DNA of 64,000 nt from Rhizophagus irregularis (GCF_026210795.1 NC_089446.1:186001-250000), one strand, 5' to 3'; positions 11,658 through 23,450 are shown, numbered from the stretch's first letter. A program made the numbers and translations. The notes: a model not told the origin generated them from the sequence alone.

Positions 11658-13163
11658 ATGGCGTCAAGTCAAACATCTTCAAAACAAAAAGGTCCAAAAC
11701 AAGATCGAGAGTCTGCTAAAAACCCCAGTAAAAATAGTAAAAATGAACCATTATATTCTATAAATAAAATTAATGCATTGGATTGGCAATTACTTATGTG
11801 GTTCGCTTCCTTGGAAACAATTGAGAATTATATTTATTTATTTATTGTTATTTGGGATGGTATGCCAGTACGGGATAGGCCACAATTTTCAAGAGAATTA
11901 AGGGAAGAAACTGATAATTTAATTCAAATTATCAAGGAGTTAAATATTTCAAAAAAAAATGATAAGAATTATCCTAAAATGTTAAATGATTACAAAGATT
12001 ATCGTTTTTTAAGTAATCAAGTTCCTCGACAAAATTTAGTTCATGATGTTTGGGTAGAATTGGAAAACAATGGATTAAAGAATAATTCTTATGCTGTTTT
12101 GAATCAATTAGAACGTTGTTCATTCTTTCAAAAAAAAGAGTTAAGAGCGATGGTTTTGTCTAGGATAAAATCTTTTCAATCATTTTCAAGAAAAACAAAA
12201 GAAGTAAAAAAATTACAGCAAGCACCCCTTAATAATAAGGTGAAAGATGAAGATCAAGAAATACTTTTAAGAGAAAATGAAAGTTTAAAAAATCAAATAG
12301 CTGTTTTATCCGAAAAAATTTCACAAATCGGTGATTCAACAATTCTTGAAGATGGCAAAAAACAATTAATTGTTGATATTACAGAGTTACAAGATATTCT
12401 CTCAGATTTTACAATGGTTCAAGGAAGTGATTATAAGATTATTGACGAACCTGCAACTTCTCTTTTAAAAACTTGGAAATGTAAAGTAGATTATCCCAGT
12501 ACAAAAGCAAACATTGTTTTAGGGACTTTGCTTCAACGTCTTGTAATTACAACAATTTTAGATGAAGTTCAACATTATTTGCAATATTCTCGTTCTTCTG
12601 GAGATATTGATCCGACTCTGGAAAGTGATATGGTAAATGCCAGTGAATCTCTAATCAAATACGCAAAATTATTTAATGATAATCGTAAAGGAGAAGATGT
12701 CATCACTAAGATTACACCCATTATAATTCGTCGACATGTTTATTCATCTCTTAGCCATAGAGGTTTTTCTAACGAACATCTTTTAATCAAAGAAATAGCA
12801 GATAAATTGCTGAATGAGATGAATAAATATAGACAAGTTGTAGATGAAGAAACCAACGATGGATTAAATGATCAAGCTATTCAAATAACACGTAAAGTAA
12901 TCGATATTTTTTGTTTTCGTTTAAAAGCACAACCTTTTGAGCCGACTTTTCAATTTTTTGAGGCTGGCCAAGCTGTAGATGCACGTTTCATGCAAGGGGT
13001 TGTTGAAAATAAAAAATTGGAAGTAGAAGCTTGCGGATTTCCTTGCATCGGTATTTTTGATGGTGATAAGTCGGTTCAAAAAATTTATACAAAAGCTCAA
13101 ATTATTACAAGACCAAAAACCAATAACGCTAATGAAAGATATATTGTTTATTCCATGAAGTAA
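11658..13163 (+). CDS. Coiled-coil protein, family member 3
   Basis: Single exon, 501 residues, start ATG 11658 (MASSQTSSKQKG). Close paralogue of the 5049 gene along its length: LLMWFASLETIENYIYLF, RELREETDNLIQIIKELN, LVHDVWVELENNG, then a coil (ILLRENESLKNQIAVL) and the C-terminal domain (ILSDFTMVQGSDYKI, ITKITPIIIRRHVYSSL, RQVVDEETND, FRLKAQPFEP). The coil region is the most diverged part, and its C-terminus runs a few residues longer. No enzyme motif is visible. Transcribed away from Hsp70-B. Function unknown; co-duplication with an Hsp70-like neighbour suggests a functional pair. Confidence 0.9.
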   Translation: MASSQTSSKQKGPKQDRESAKNPSKNSKNEPLYSINKINALDWQLLMWFASLETIENYIYLFIVIWDGMPVRDRPQFSRELREETDNLIQIIKELNISKKNDKNYPKMLNDYKDYRFLSNQVPRQNLVHDVWVELENNGLKNNSYAVLNQLERCSFFQKKELRAMVLSRIKSFQSFSRKTKEVKKLQQAPLNNKVKDEDQEILLRENESLKNQIAVLSEKISQIGDSTILEDGKKQLIVDITELQDILSDFTMVQGSDYKIIDEPATSLLKTWKCKVDYPSTKANIVLGTLLQRLVITTILDEVQHYLQYSRSSGDIDPTLESDMVNASESLIKYAKLFNDNRKGEDVITKITPIIIRRHVYSSLSHRGFSNEHLLIKEIADKLLNEMNKYRQVVDEETNDGLNDQAIQITRKVIDIFCFRLKAQPFEPTFQFFEAGQAVDARFMQGVVENKKLEVEACGFPCIGIFDGDKSVQKIYTKAQIITRPKTNNANERYIVYSMK

Positions 13164-14361
13164 GTTATAATAATCTATTTAAAAAAATTATTTTACGCTT
13201 TTGTTATGTAATATTTATAGGCATAACATACAGTATTTTATAAAATTATTTAAAAACGGATTCATAGATTAAAGTCATTCATTGTTTTTTATACTTTTTT
13301 TTTCCCGCATAAATTAAATACGTAAGCACGTCAACACATACTCTAAGTGAATCAGGTTTACGATTTGACAATAACGGCCCTAGCGGTATATGATAATCAA
13401 AATGAAATTAACTCGAATCAAAGCATCATTATCTTCAATTTTATCAGCGAATTCTCAATCTTATTCTGAACGTGTTTATATTAGTTCAAGTAAACTATGA
13501 AGACTATTAATTATTAATTGTTGATTAACATCAAATTTCAATGGTAATGTTTGTGAATTTAGAGTAAAAGTCATCATCAAGGGGTTGGAATGGGCGATAG
13601 TGCATGAGTTATGTATTCTTTTTATACAGTATTATGGATAATATATTGACATGGGATTTCAGAATCGAATCTACTCGGAAAGCAGGTGCTGAATGATCTT
13701 ATATTTTTGTTGGATGGATTGAACTATCTATTTAAGTCACCGTATTGCAGTTGGTGATGTATTAAAGTATGGACCTTTTAAGTTTCCTAGAAAGGGTGCA
13801 ACCACAAAGACAAGACTACTATTCCTGATTCTAGTATTATCAACGACGTAGGCGATCTCAAGCAGTTATGTCTTATTATTTTAAATCATATAGATGACTA
13901 ATAATATAGAATAGTGGATGATTAATTATAATTTAAACAGTAGTACAATAAAAGATTTAGATACAGAACTTATCAATCTCGTTGATAAACTTTTTGATTA
14001 TATAGTCGACCTAGTGTCTATTGTGAAGCCAACTTATATATTTATGCTCTCATCTTTAACGAAATATTCGCAAATTCATTGATTATTTCAATATTTTGGT
14101 AATTGTGTTTACCATATAAGTTTCTAAAAGTCACGTAGAATATTATCCGTTATTCAAAAATTAAGATTAGTTATTTTTAACATTTATATATATAAAATTT
14201 GTAATGCATTTTTATTATTCTATTTGAACAATACAAGAAATTTATTATGTGATTACTGAAGATAGTATATATTTAAGTTTTTTCATGGTACTTACCAAAC
14301 TGATTTTAAGATATGATCCAATTTGTATTAAAATTGGCTTACTTAGCTGAGTTATTGTCTA

Positions 14362-14543
14362 TCATTGCTTAAAGTATACCGAATCTTTTTATTATCCGTG
14401 AGTAGATACCGGTATTTTAAGGGAGGTACTTTAAGTCGAACACTAATTTTCCAGCAAGGGGAGATATGATACGATTATTTTAATGTTTTATATATTGTAT
14501 ATTGTATTCTGATCTTATTGGGTACGGATACTTTAAGCAGTGC
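14362..14543. mobile_element. Small MITE with about 17-bp terminal inverted repeats
   Basis: The left end TCATTGCTTAAAGTATAC and right end ATACTTTAAGCAGTGC are near-perfect inverted repeats flanked by TA on both sides (14360-61, 14544-45). About 182 bp, no coding capacity. The TA target site suggests Tc1/mariner-type mobilisation (inference). Confidence 0.55.
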
Positions 14544-15419
14544 TAGACGGTAGTATGCTATTAGCTTTGAATCTGCTAAACGACTTTACTTAAACAAGTA
14601 CTTATCTTTAATAATTGTGCATGAACCTTTGTTATATAATAATATAGCAAGAAGCTTTTTTATTAAATTCAGTTTTGACTATGAGTTTTTCATAACCAAT
14701 AACTGATAAGGTCTCACTTTTTTAATTATAAATGATTTGTTTGCCTACGCTATTTTAATATTCATTTAGAAAATATAAATTAACAAACAAATTAACTATA
14801 ATTTTTTTTTAATCAAGTGTAACTAACGAAATTCTAGATAAAAAAATTGGTGAGAAAATGGGATTAAGCTATAAGTGGTTTAAAACTGATGAATTTTAGT
14901 AATTTTTTACAACTCTAAAACTTCAACATACTTACTAACAAGTGGATCAGTCATAAAAAAAAGAGTTGAATCACAAATTTAATATAACACAAAACTTATC
15001 AATCTAACCACCAGGTTTCTTTCATTTAATTCTATTAACATCAAATATGTTCAATTCATATCAGTAAAATTGACAAGATATAGCTTAGGTACTTTCAGAG
15101 CCTTTAGCACTTGAGGGTATATTGACCATCTATATGGAACTTCATGATAATGCAATTGATTACATAAAAGCAAAACAAGCTAATGTCATTGGGAGCTGAT
15201 CTCGACAAAGGACGGACCGAACGGATTGTAAATAAAATGATTTTGAAATTCTATCTACAGGATGTCCTATAGTTTGTTCTAGTATTCTAAATCCATTATA
15301 AATATCTTTATATATTGTATATAAAGTGTTGGGCAATAATAAAACTCTGTAACTATGAATTGATACATTAGAATAATTATTTGAAGTTATTCGAGAAAAT
15401 TTCTTATACGTTATTCAGT

Positions 15420-15550
15420 TGCGGACACCGATTCAGGACTAGCGTATTTAAGACCAAGTCAGACCAGACCGGCGGACCGGACTTGGGGTCAGTCTGGTTA
15501 AACTTGATAATTTGATGGAGTCAATGATAAAAGAGCTGGATCGGATCAAA
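15420..15550. repeat. GGTC/GACC-rich imperfect inverted repeat
   Basis: Contains AAGTCAGACCAGACCGGCGGACCGGACTT-like words in both orientations in otherwise AT-rich DNA (key words GACCAGACC, GGACCGGAC, GGTCAGTCTGGTT). Resembles in style the ends of the elements at 31339 and 41886. Ends not determined. Confidence 0.35.
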
Positions 15551-15772
15551 ACTGTAACCCAGAACCTGTTTTTTTTTTTAAAAAAAAAAATTATTTCAGA
15601 AAAAAGATTTATATATTTAAATTGATAAAATTAGATTTCTTTTATTTTTATTTTTTTGTTAAAAATAAACGATTCTTTGATGAATCGATTTTTAAATAAG
15701 AGATCTTTAATTCTTTTTATTAGCAAAACAAGTTTCTATTAAACAAAAAAAAAAGATTTTTTTTATTACGAC

Positions 15773-16105
15773 TCATTGAGTAACAACGCTATCACGATCC
15801 GATCCTACTTGATCAGGAAGACTAACATATCCCTATATTGAGGTTACTTGCTTCTACATCTAATCGATCTTGTAACAGAGAACTGTATAACTAACTATAA
15901 CCCATTGACAAACAACGCTAAAGCATCATGATCTGTTTCTACTTGATCAGAATGACAAATATATCCCTACATTGAGGTTACTGTACTTGCTTCCACGTCC
16001 AATCGATCTTGTAACAGAGAACTGCATAACTCATTGACAAACAATGCTATCCCGATCTGTTTCTACTTGATCAGAATGACTAACATATCTCTACATTGAA
16101 GTCCG
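15773..16105. repeat. Tandem repeat, period about 130 bp, 2.6 copies
   Basis: Copies begin with CATTGA(G/C)(T/A)AACAA(C/T)GCTA at 15773, 15903 and 16032. Each carries TCTACTTGATCAG, TGACTAACATAT and TACATTGAGGTTACT words; the first two also carry ATCGATCTTGTAACAGAG. The third copy is truncated. No coding potential. Confidence 0.75.
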
Positions 16106-16369
16106 ATATTAGACTTGCTTTACACTTGTATTTTGTACAGTAGTATCGCTCCTAACCTGATTATATCTATATAAATATGAAACTCATCGGAGATATAATA
16201 TTGAAATACTTTCATTTCGTTTAAAATAACCACATAAAATGTAAAGAGATTGAATTCAATAATTTTGACAAGGTTTATTCGACATTTCTCTAAATATTTA
16301 TTATAAAAAGTATCATAAATCCTTTTATATCTAGGATATGGAGGAGTAATTTACCTAGGATGAAAAAAG

Positions 16370-16530
16370 TTCGGGTTGAGTGATTTGAATCGGTCGGTTT
16401 GGTACATCAGTTCCAAATCTGACTCGATTCTGGATCGAAGAAATAAAAGCCGAACCGGTTTTTTGGGTTGACTCCGCTTAACTCGGTTTTTTCAATAATA
16501 TCAGTTCGGAACCAAACCGAACCAAGCGAG
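16370..16530. repeat. Foldback-like sequence with GGTTCGG / CCGAACC words
   Basis: Left side has GGTCGGTTTGGTAC, right side GGAACCAAACCGAACC, with AAGCCGAACCGG and AACTCGG between. An imperfect inverted arrangement of short words, probably a decayed foldback element of the class seen at 31339 and 41886. Boundaries are approximate. Confidence 0.4.
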
Positions 16531-16562
16531 TCAGAAACAAAGTGGTACAACGATGATAAGAC

Positions 16563-16655
16563 TAGAGTTAGAATTAGGGTTAGATTAGGGTTAGAATAGT
16601 TGAGATTAGAGTTAGGGTTAGGGTTATTGGGTTAAGGATTTGGGTTAAAAATTTG
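16563..16655 (+). repeat. Interstitial, degenerate TTAGGG (telomere-like) tract
   Basis: Runs of TTAGGG and variants (TTAGAG, TTAGAA, TTGGG) read 5'-3' on the + strand over about 90 bp (GTTAGGGTTAGGGTT near 16610). TTAGGG is the common fungal telomere repeat. Being internal and degenerate, it is a telomere-derived insertion, break-repair scar or subtelomeric relic rather than a chromosome end. Confidence 0.65.
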
Positions 16656-18183
16656 ACCTTAAATATTAAACGTTAGTTACAACAAAATATCGGTCGGTAT
16701 AATGTGTAAATTATCTTCAATTACAATTTTCAAACTCAATGTTTTCAGGTTTTTACTAACATTTTTTTTTTTTGAATCAAATGTACTAATGTACGAAATA
16801 TATGAAAATTGTACAAATTCATATCGTACAATGTACGTATCATTATAATTATTAGTACTGTATACGAGCATTGATATGAAAATTTAGCTCGTACATTTGA
16901 ATTTCCATAAAATATATCAAATTTTGATTCAGTACACGCTGATGTAATGTCGAATTAATTGTACCATAACAGATAATATTTCGGAACCTGATTCACTCTA
17001 CGTATAGTTCGCTCTCGATAAATTTGCTACCGGTTTTACGTAATACTTTGTCTAATAATTATAATATTATATTTAACAGTTTACGGTAAATGGATTGAAT
17101 TAATAATTTAATTTCTCGGGTGCATGCGGATACACGGGTATTATAATCATGACTCATGAGTTTGAATTTGGTCAATTTAGTTTGTAATTGAATTCTATAA
17201 ATAAATAAATAAGAATTTAAGATTTTTAGAACTTTTCAATGTTTTTTTAAAAAAATAGAGTTTAACTACGATCATAATGAAATTGGGACCAAAATTAAAT
17301 ACGGTATCACCAATGAAATAAACCACACTTTAATTTATTTATTACACAACTTAATTCTATTAATCAACTTTTTTAATTATCGAAATTTAATAAAAATTTA
17401 TTTGTTCATTTAATAATATGTTCGCCAATTATTTGATTGACTTGTGTTTGTCGAAACTTTTAATTAATAATGTGAGTAATATGAGCTCACCGCAAAAAGA
17501 ATTAGTGAAAAGTTAACTTTTATTATTTGGAAATTTTACTGCGCCTGCAGACTCGTTAAATACTGCGCCTGTCGGAAAATCCTCGTATGACATTTAAAAA
17601 AATTTTTAATTAAATTCTCATTAAGTTTGATCTACAAGGTTATTTAATTACCAAAAATAAAATAATATTTACCAAGTTTACCAATTAAAAAAAAATGTTA
17701 CAATAATTAAATTGATCAACCTAAAGTACGTACTTTATATCAATCAAATTCTTAAATTCATTTAACTCATTCAGTTTAGTAGTAGTACAAGAAATACGAT
17801 AGAAGATAGAAAGATTCCTTGGCAAAAGATGATAATATTATACTTGTGATGGTTGTGTTACTCGTATGTTTTAATTTTATTTTATTTAGATAAAGATTTA
17901 AATCTTATAATACACAATAGGCGTAATGCATAATAAATAATGAAAATAATGATAAATAAATAATGATAAATGAAAAGATTGAAAAGATGAATTTTGTACA
18001 TTACAAGATAAGAAATAAAATCAATCAGTACGACAAACATACGAATCACGCGAAAGAATAATTTTAGAAAAGCACGTACGATATAAACTGATGATATTAT
18101 AATACAATAATTACGGAAAATTATCCCTACACATAATAATATAATAATTACAATTGAGAAATAATACAAATTTTTATTAATAC

Positions 18184-19128
18184 TTAAACGTCAACAACGT
18201 TTAAAGTAAGAATTTGAATATCATTATTTTCTTCTTTTTTATGATTTACATGTAATTCTATTACAAAATTTTTAATTTTTTCATTACCATTATTATCATC
18301 ATTATTATTACCATTATCATCATTATTATTATTATCATCATTATCATTATTATTATCATCATTATTATTGTTATTATGAAGATTTAATAATAAATCTCTA
18401 CATTGAATAAAATTATCTAATCTATAACGGATTGGTAATTTTGAATCTGATGGTTTTGCTCTTTCTAAATATAAAGACATTTCAACTACAGTAATAGATA
18501 AATAAAATTTTATCCATAATACAGAAGGACCAGTTATCATAACAAAAATTATTGAACACATAAATTCAACAAAAAAACGAAGATGAGTAAGTCCATTACT
18601 CTTTTTTTTACTTTCATCATAAAAAATGATGAAACCAAAATAAACAATAAATAAAAGTAAACTTGGTATAATTATAAAAAGTCCATTTATAAAATCAACA
18701 ATTTGATAATGTATAGCGATACCCAAAAATATTAAATTTATAATAAATAATGTTAAAGGAATTAATCTTTTTTTAATATATTTTTCCATTTTATTAATTT
18801 CCCTCTTATCATTTCTTAAGAATGATTTATTAAAAAAATTACTTTCTTTTAATATAAGAAGATAATTTATAATATAAATTGGTGCAATAAATATAAAATA
18901 TATCCAAAAGAATATATTATTATTATATTGAATATAAGAAAGATGTGTGAATAATATAGTTAATCCCATATCAGCCATTGCTAATATAATGAATGAACCA
19001 AATAAATAAATATTCATCCCATAATTTAAGGATAAATATATGATAAGAGGTATCATAAATCCTGTAGCTGCATCAAAAACTGTTTCAATCTTGCTACTTT
19101 GATCGAAATCAAATAAATTTTTGTTCAT
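18184..19128 (-). CDS. Multipass membrane protein with Asn/Asp-rich tail
   Basis: Single exon of 314 residues starting at ATG 19128 (MNKNLFDFDQSSKIETVFDA). I count about six to seven hydrophobic segments: FMIPLIIYLSLNYGMNIY, LFGSFIILAMADMGLTIL, FFWIYFIFIAPIYIINYLL, LIPLTLFIINLIFLGIAI, GLFIIIPSLLLFIVYFGF, and FFVEFMCSIIFVMI...VLW running on to FYLSITVVEMSLYL. A soluble tail of about 70 residues contains an Asn/Asp run encoded by (ATT/ATC)n microsatellite at 18290-18380. The repeat makes tail length likely to vary between strains. No family recognised; role probably in a membrane, unknown. Confidence 0.75.
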   Translation of the reverse strand: MNKNLFDFDQSSKIETVFDAATGFMIPLIIYLSLNYGMNIYLFGSFIILAMADMGLTILFTHLSYIQYNNNIFFWIYFIFIAPIYIINYLLILKESNFFNKSFLRNDKREINKMEKYIKKRLIPLTLFIINLIFLGIAIHYQIVDFINGLFIIIPSLLLFIVYFGFIIFYDESKKKSNGLTHLRFFVEFMCSIIFVMITGPSVLWIKFYLSITVVEMSLYLERAKPSDSKLPIRYRLDNFIQCRDLLLNLHNNNNNDDNNNDNDDNNNNDDNGNNNDDNNGNEKIKNFVIELHVNHKKEENNDIQILTLNVVDV

Positions 19129-19836
19129 ATTTTTTGAATATTTTAATATAAAATGATTATTTTAAAATAATTTTTTTTTTAAAAAAAGGGGGGGAAAAAA
19201 TGATGTCTGAAATGTTTAAAATGATGTTTGAAATGTTCAAAATGTTCGATTAACGCAACTTTTTATATATAGTGGATATAGTGATTAATTGTATATTGAT
19301 CGTTGTTACAATTTACCTAATTTAGAAGTAATCAAATTTCCTTTTACATTCCATTCAAACCTAATTATCTAACTTTCGTGTCAATCGTGTGGACCCCTTT
19401 TTTTAACAAACAACGAACAATATATTTTTTGCACCCAAACAATAATTACGGAATGCACTGGAATTATTAAATATAATTACATACATTATTTCCATATTGA
19501 TAAACATTGTAATTTTGCTGATTAAAAAGAATAAATATTATTAATATTATCCTTTCATACTTTTACGTTTATTTTTTATAATTAACCTTAATTTCTTACA
19601 ATTATGAAACAACAAAGAGATTATTATAACAAGGTTCTTTTAAGTTTAGTATGTACTATATTTAGAAAATTCTCCGTTTCCTATTTTTTGAAAAATTCAT
19701 TTAAAGTGACGAATTTTATCCATCTTTAATTTTATGTTTTTCAAAAAAAAATTTGATTATTAATACAAATATTATAAATATTACGAATACAAATACATTA
19801 TATAATATAAACCTATTTAAAAATTATTGTAAAAAT
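19129..19836. promoter_or_regulatory. Divergent intergenic region (membrane protein / lipase)
   Basis: 708 bp of AT-rich DNA between the minus-strand membrane gene and the plus-strand lipase, hence holding both promoters. Poly-T/poly-A tracts are present; no specific site is recognised. Confidence 0.4.
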
Positions 19837-22062
19837 ATGTCTGAAATTATTGAAGGTAATTATAAATTTTTTAAACAAGTTGCAAAAGTACGACTAAATT
19901 TATCTTAATTAATCTTAAATTAATCTTAAATTAATTTTAATCGTATTCTATCGATTCTATTCACATTCTGTCTTAAGTAAAAGAGTCAATCAATTCTGAA
20001 GATAAAAAGTTTGATTGGTCAGATGAAGAAATTCTAATGGATTATAGAATTGAAGATTTATTTTATGGTCATCATTCAGGTTTATCTCTTGGTCGAGCAA
20101 CTTCTATTATTCGTTCACGTGCTCAATCGGCTTATCTGGTTTACATTGTTCGTGTCATCAAATATTTATATGTCGCTATATATATGGATTGGACTATAAT
20201 ATTTAGACATCCTGTCAATTTTTTTCTTTTGGTTACATTCTTTACGACTTCTATTGCTTTATTATTCGTATCAGCATTATTTCTTCCGGGTTATAAATTT
20301 TGTCGTGATTTATTTCGTTCTAAACGTAATACTGTTATGAATACTTGGAGAGAAATTTCACGTAAATATCATTATGATATGAAAGTAATTGATTGATTTT
20401 TAATTTATTTAATTTATTTAATTTACTTTTTTTTTTTATGATTTTTTTAGTGAAAACGAGTCCCAATAGTGATTTAAGAAATGATTTAAAAGAAGGAATG
20501 AAATTATTAGGAAATAATAAAAATGAAACAAAACCATTGAATTATAAAGGTATGTGTACAATTTGTACATCGTATATTTTACCGTTATTTTTCGTGTATT
20601 TTACCGGGTTTTTTCGTTATTTTTTTTCGTTATTTGTTTCGTTATTTGTTTGTGTATTTTATCATTAATTTTTCTTTTTTTCTTTTTTTTTTTAAAAAAA
20701 AAGGTGAAAATAAAATTGGCGCATTGGGTGAAAGTAATTATAAAATTTTAATTTTTTTTAATTTTTATAATTTATATGTATATAAATTAATATATAATCG
20801 ATACTAATTTGAAAAAAATTTTTTTTTTTTAAAAAAAAGGAGAAAATTTAAAAAGAATTAGTAAACTCAAGGCATTACTTTTTTTCTCTACTTTGGTTTA
20901 TAAACGTGAATCAGAAATCACTTCCGTAATTCAAGGATGTGTTAGAAAATTAAAAAGTAAATTAAAATATGACGATATCGGGGATCAAAAAGTTTATAAA
21001 AATGTTTATGAAAAATTATGTAAATATGAAAAGAAAGAAGAAAATGGAAGAAGGAATAATAACAACAGCAACAACAACAACAACAACAACAATAATTACA
21101 CATTTGAAAATATAGAACATAAAATTCGGGATATGATTGGTCAAGATGAAGAACCAATTAAAGAACAAATAAAAGAATTTGATCTTAATTTTACTTCTAT
21201 CTCAGAATTAAATACTGATGATGGTGGTTCATTTTGTGGAATGTTTTGGTCTATTAAAGAAAATTTTATTATTATATCTTTTAAAGGTACAACTCCAACT
21301 AATTTTGCCGAATGGTTAGGTAATCTTACTTTTCAATGTGTCGATGCTAGAAATTATCTTTTTGGTCAAGTTCATAGAGGTTTTTATAATTATTTATTTC
21401 CAATAGATGAAGAAAGTGCTGGTAAAAATTATCCTTGTCAAAAAATTATTGAAACAATTAATTGTAAAGCTAAATCTCTTAAAAATATTAATGGTAAAAA
21501 AGTTAATTTATGGATAACTGGTCATTCTCTTGGTGGTGCTCTTGCAACTTTATTTTATGCAAGATTATTAAATATTAATTATACTCATGATTCTTGGGAA
21601 CTTCAAGGTGCTATTACTTTTGCAAGTCCTGCTGTTGGTGATATTAATTTTTCTACTCAACTTGCTTCTTTAATAAATGATCCTAGAAATTTAGCTAAAC
21701 CATTATGGCGTATAGTATTAAATGATGATTTTGTACCAAAAATGCCTTATAGAGCTTGTAATAAAAGAATGAGGAAATATGGTTATCATTATAATGTATT
21801 AATGAATTATGCTCAAGTTGGTGATAAAATCACTTTTTATGGTGGTGATCATGATCCAACTTCTATTAAAGATTTTTTTAATCATAATGAAAATATTATT
21901 GATAATAATATTACTGAACATATCAATCGTCTTAAATCTTTTTGTAAAAATTATTGTAAAGAAAAGAAGAATATATCTTTTAGTATTTTTAGACATCGTC
22001 ATGGTTCAAATAGTTATTTTAGAGCTTTAATTGATTATGAAAAGAAGATTAGCAAAAAATAA
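19837..22062 (+). CDS. Class-3 (Rhizomucor-type) lipase with N-terminal membrane segment, five exons
   Basis: Proposed exons: 19837-19855, 19984-20361, 20451-20549, 20704-20733, 20840-22062. All introns are phase 1 and GT-AG, giving 582 residues. The 19-bp first exon (MSEIIE) and the 30-bp fourth exon are inferred from frame and splice sites and need RNA support. A hydrophobic segment (VNFFLLVTFFTTSIALLFVS) suggests membrane anchoring. The alpha/beta hydrolase core is clear: nucleophile elbow ITGHSLGGAL (Ser about 405), preceded by FKGTTPTNFAEWL and HRGFYNYL (lid/oxyanion region), followed by FASPAVGD and LNDDFVPKMP (catalytic Asp); a C-terminal His is available in GYHYNVL. A poly-Asn run near residue 250 is encoded by (AAC)n. 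Expected substrate: acylglycerols at membranes. Anchoring N-terminus resembles fungal/plant intracellular class-3 lipases (family knowledge). Confidence 0.85.
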
Positions 22063-22065
22063 TGG

Positions 22066-22192
22066 TTTGGAAGTTTGGAAGTTTGGAAGTTTGGAAGTTT
22101 GGAAGTTTGGAAGTTTGGAAGTTTGGAAGTTTGGAAGTTTGGAAGTTTGGAAGTTAGAAAGTTTGGAAGTTGGGAAGTTGGGAAGTTGGGAA
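22066..22192 (+). repeat. 8-bp tandem repeat (TTTGGAAG)n
   Basis: About 15 copies of TTTGGAAG begin within 5 bp of the lipase stop codon; the last units are variant (GTTGGGAA). It lies in the 3' untranslated region or terminator zone of the lipase, so it is expected to be transcribed and to vary in length. Confidence 0.9.
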
Positions 22193-22200
22193 GACGTAAT

Positions 22201-22500
22201 TTGATTATCTGGTATAATAAAATAATTCAACTGCAGCACCCAGCGTCCCAGCGCCCTGTATAGTCCCCCTTCTTTGTATAGTAATACCCCCTTACCCTTT
22301 AAAACGCTTTATGGCAAAAAATGTGAATTTTTTTTTTATTATCTGGTATAATAAAATAAATTCATTTTGTTTTTTTTAAAACAATGTAGATAAACTATGA
22401 AGCGATTGGATCGTACTATATAGTACTCTCCCTTTGTATAAATAGTACCCCTCTTACCCTTTAGAAATTAGAACGTAAGAATCGTTTTACGTTAAAAATT
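22201..22500. repeat. Imperfect direct duplication
   Basis: TTATCTGGTATAATAAAATAA occurs at about 22205 and 22338. Each copy is followed by a TATAGT..CCC..CTTTGTATA..TAGTA..CCC..CTTACCCTTTA block (about 22256-22304 and 22415-22466). Two decayed tandem copies of about 150-170 bp. Confidence 0.55.
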
Positions 22501-22799
22501 GTTAAAATATCACGTGATTAAAATATACATTCATGTGTATCATGTGATCGTGGATTTTTTAACGCGTTTATAAATATGTATTTATCCTATTTTTATTTAT
22601 TCAAAAATAAAATACCTTTTTTTGTCAGTTTATTTTAAAAACTCTTTTATTCCCTTTTGGTAAAAATGATCATTTTCTTGTAAAAATTTTATGAATTGAA
22701 TATTTGGTTAATAATAAAATATAATTACTAAAAACACGGAGAAAGGACGGAAGAAAAGACGTAATTGTAAAACAATTAACCATTGACCGCTCAAGTCCG

Positions 22800-23450
22800 A
22801 AATTCCGGATGGTATCACTTCATCTTTGTGAGCATAAAAAGTACGAGAATGAAACCATTTCATGTGATCCAATCATATTCGTACTTCTTTATTTGTTCTT
22901 TTTTTTGTTTTCATTTTTATTATCAATTACAGACCTCATTTTTGTGAGCGTAAAAAAGAAATCTATATGAGAATGAAACCATTGCATGTGATCCAATCAT
23001 AATCGTACTACTTTCTTTGTTCTTTTTTTTTGTTTTTCAATTTTATTATCAATTACAGACCTCATTTTTGCGAGCATAAAAAAGAAATCTATATAAGAGA
23101 ATGAAACCATTGCATGTGATCCAATCATATTCGTACTTCTTTCTTTGTTCTTTTTTTTTGTTTTTCAATTTTATTATCAATTACAGACCTCATTTTTGCG
23201 AGCATAAAAAAGAAATCTATATAAGAGAATGAAACCATTGCATGTGATCCAATCGTAATCGTACTTCTTTCTTTGTTCTTTTTTTTTTGTTTTCAATTTT
23301 ATTTTCAATTATAGACCTCATTTATGTGAGCATAAGAAAGAAATCTATATAAGAGAATGAAACCATTGCATGTGATCCAATCATATTCGTACTTCTTTTT
23401 TTGTTTTGTTTTTTTTTTGTTTTTCATTTTTATTATCAATTACAGTATGC
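22800..23450. repeat. Tandem repeat, period about 128 bp, five copies
   Basis: The anchor word CATGTGATCCAATC recurs at 22861, 22985, 23113, 23241 and 23369. Each unit runs GACCTCATTTTTG(T/C)GAGC, AAGAAATCTATAT, GAGAATGAAACCATTGCATG, TCGTACT, a T-run and TTATTATCAATTACA. The internal three are almost identical, so expansion was recent. Non-coding. Confidence 0.85.

Larger units (their letters stand above)
13164..17880. other. 4.7-kb AT-rich gene desert
   Basis: No convincing exon on either strand. It holds a small TIR element (14362-14543), a 130-bp tandem array (15773-16105), foldback sequence rich in GGTCNGGTC- and GGTTCGGTTT-type words (about 15420-15550 and 16370-16530) and a telomere-like tract (16563-16655). 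Two ACTGCGCCT words occur at about 17540-17575; the remainder shows nothing I can name. Confidence 0.6.

Noticed and set aside
17882-18169. Minus-strand hydrophobic frame of 95 codons
   Set aside because: AT-driven Ile/Tyr-rich frame in the 3' flank of the membrane gene; no structure beyond composition.
20942-21157. Poly-Cys frame on the minus strand
   Set aside because: Antisense of the (AAC)n stretch in the lipase.
22800-23450. Possible CRISPR-like array
   Set aside because: Repeats are 128 bp and directly contiguous without unique spacers; an ordinary tandem repeat in eukaryotic DNA.
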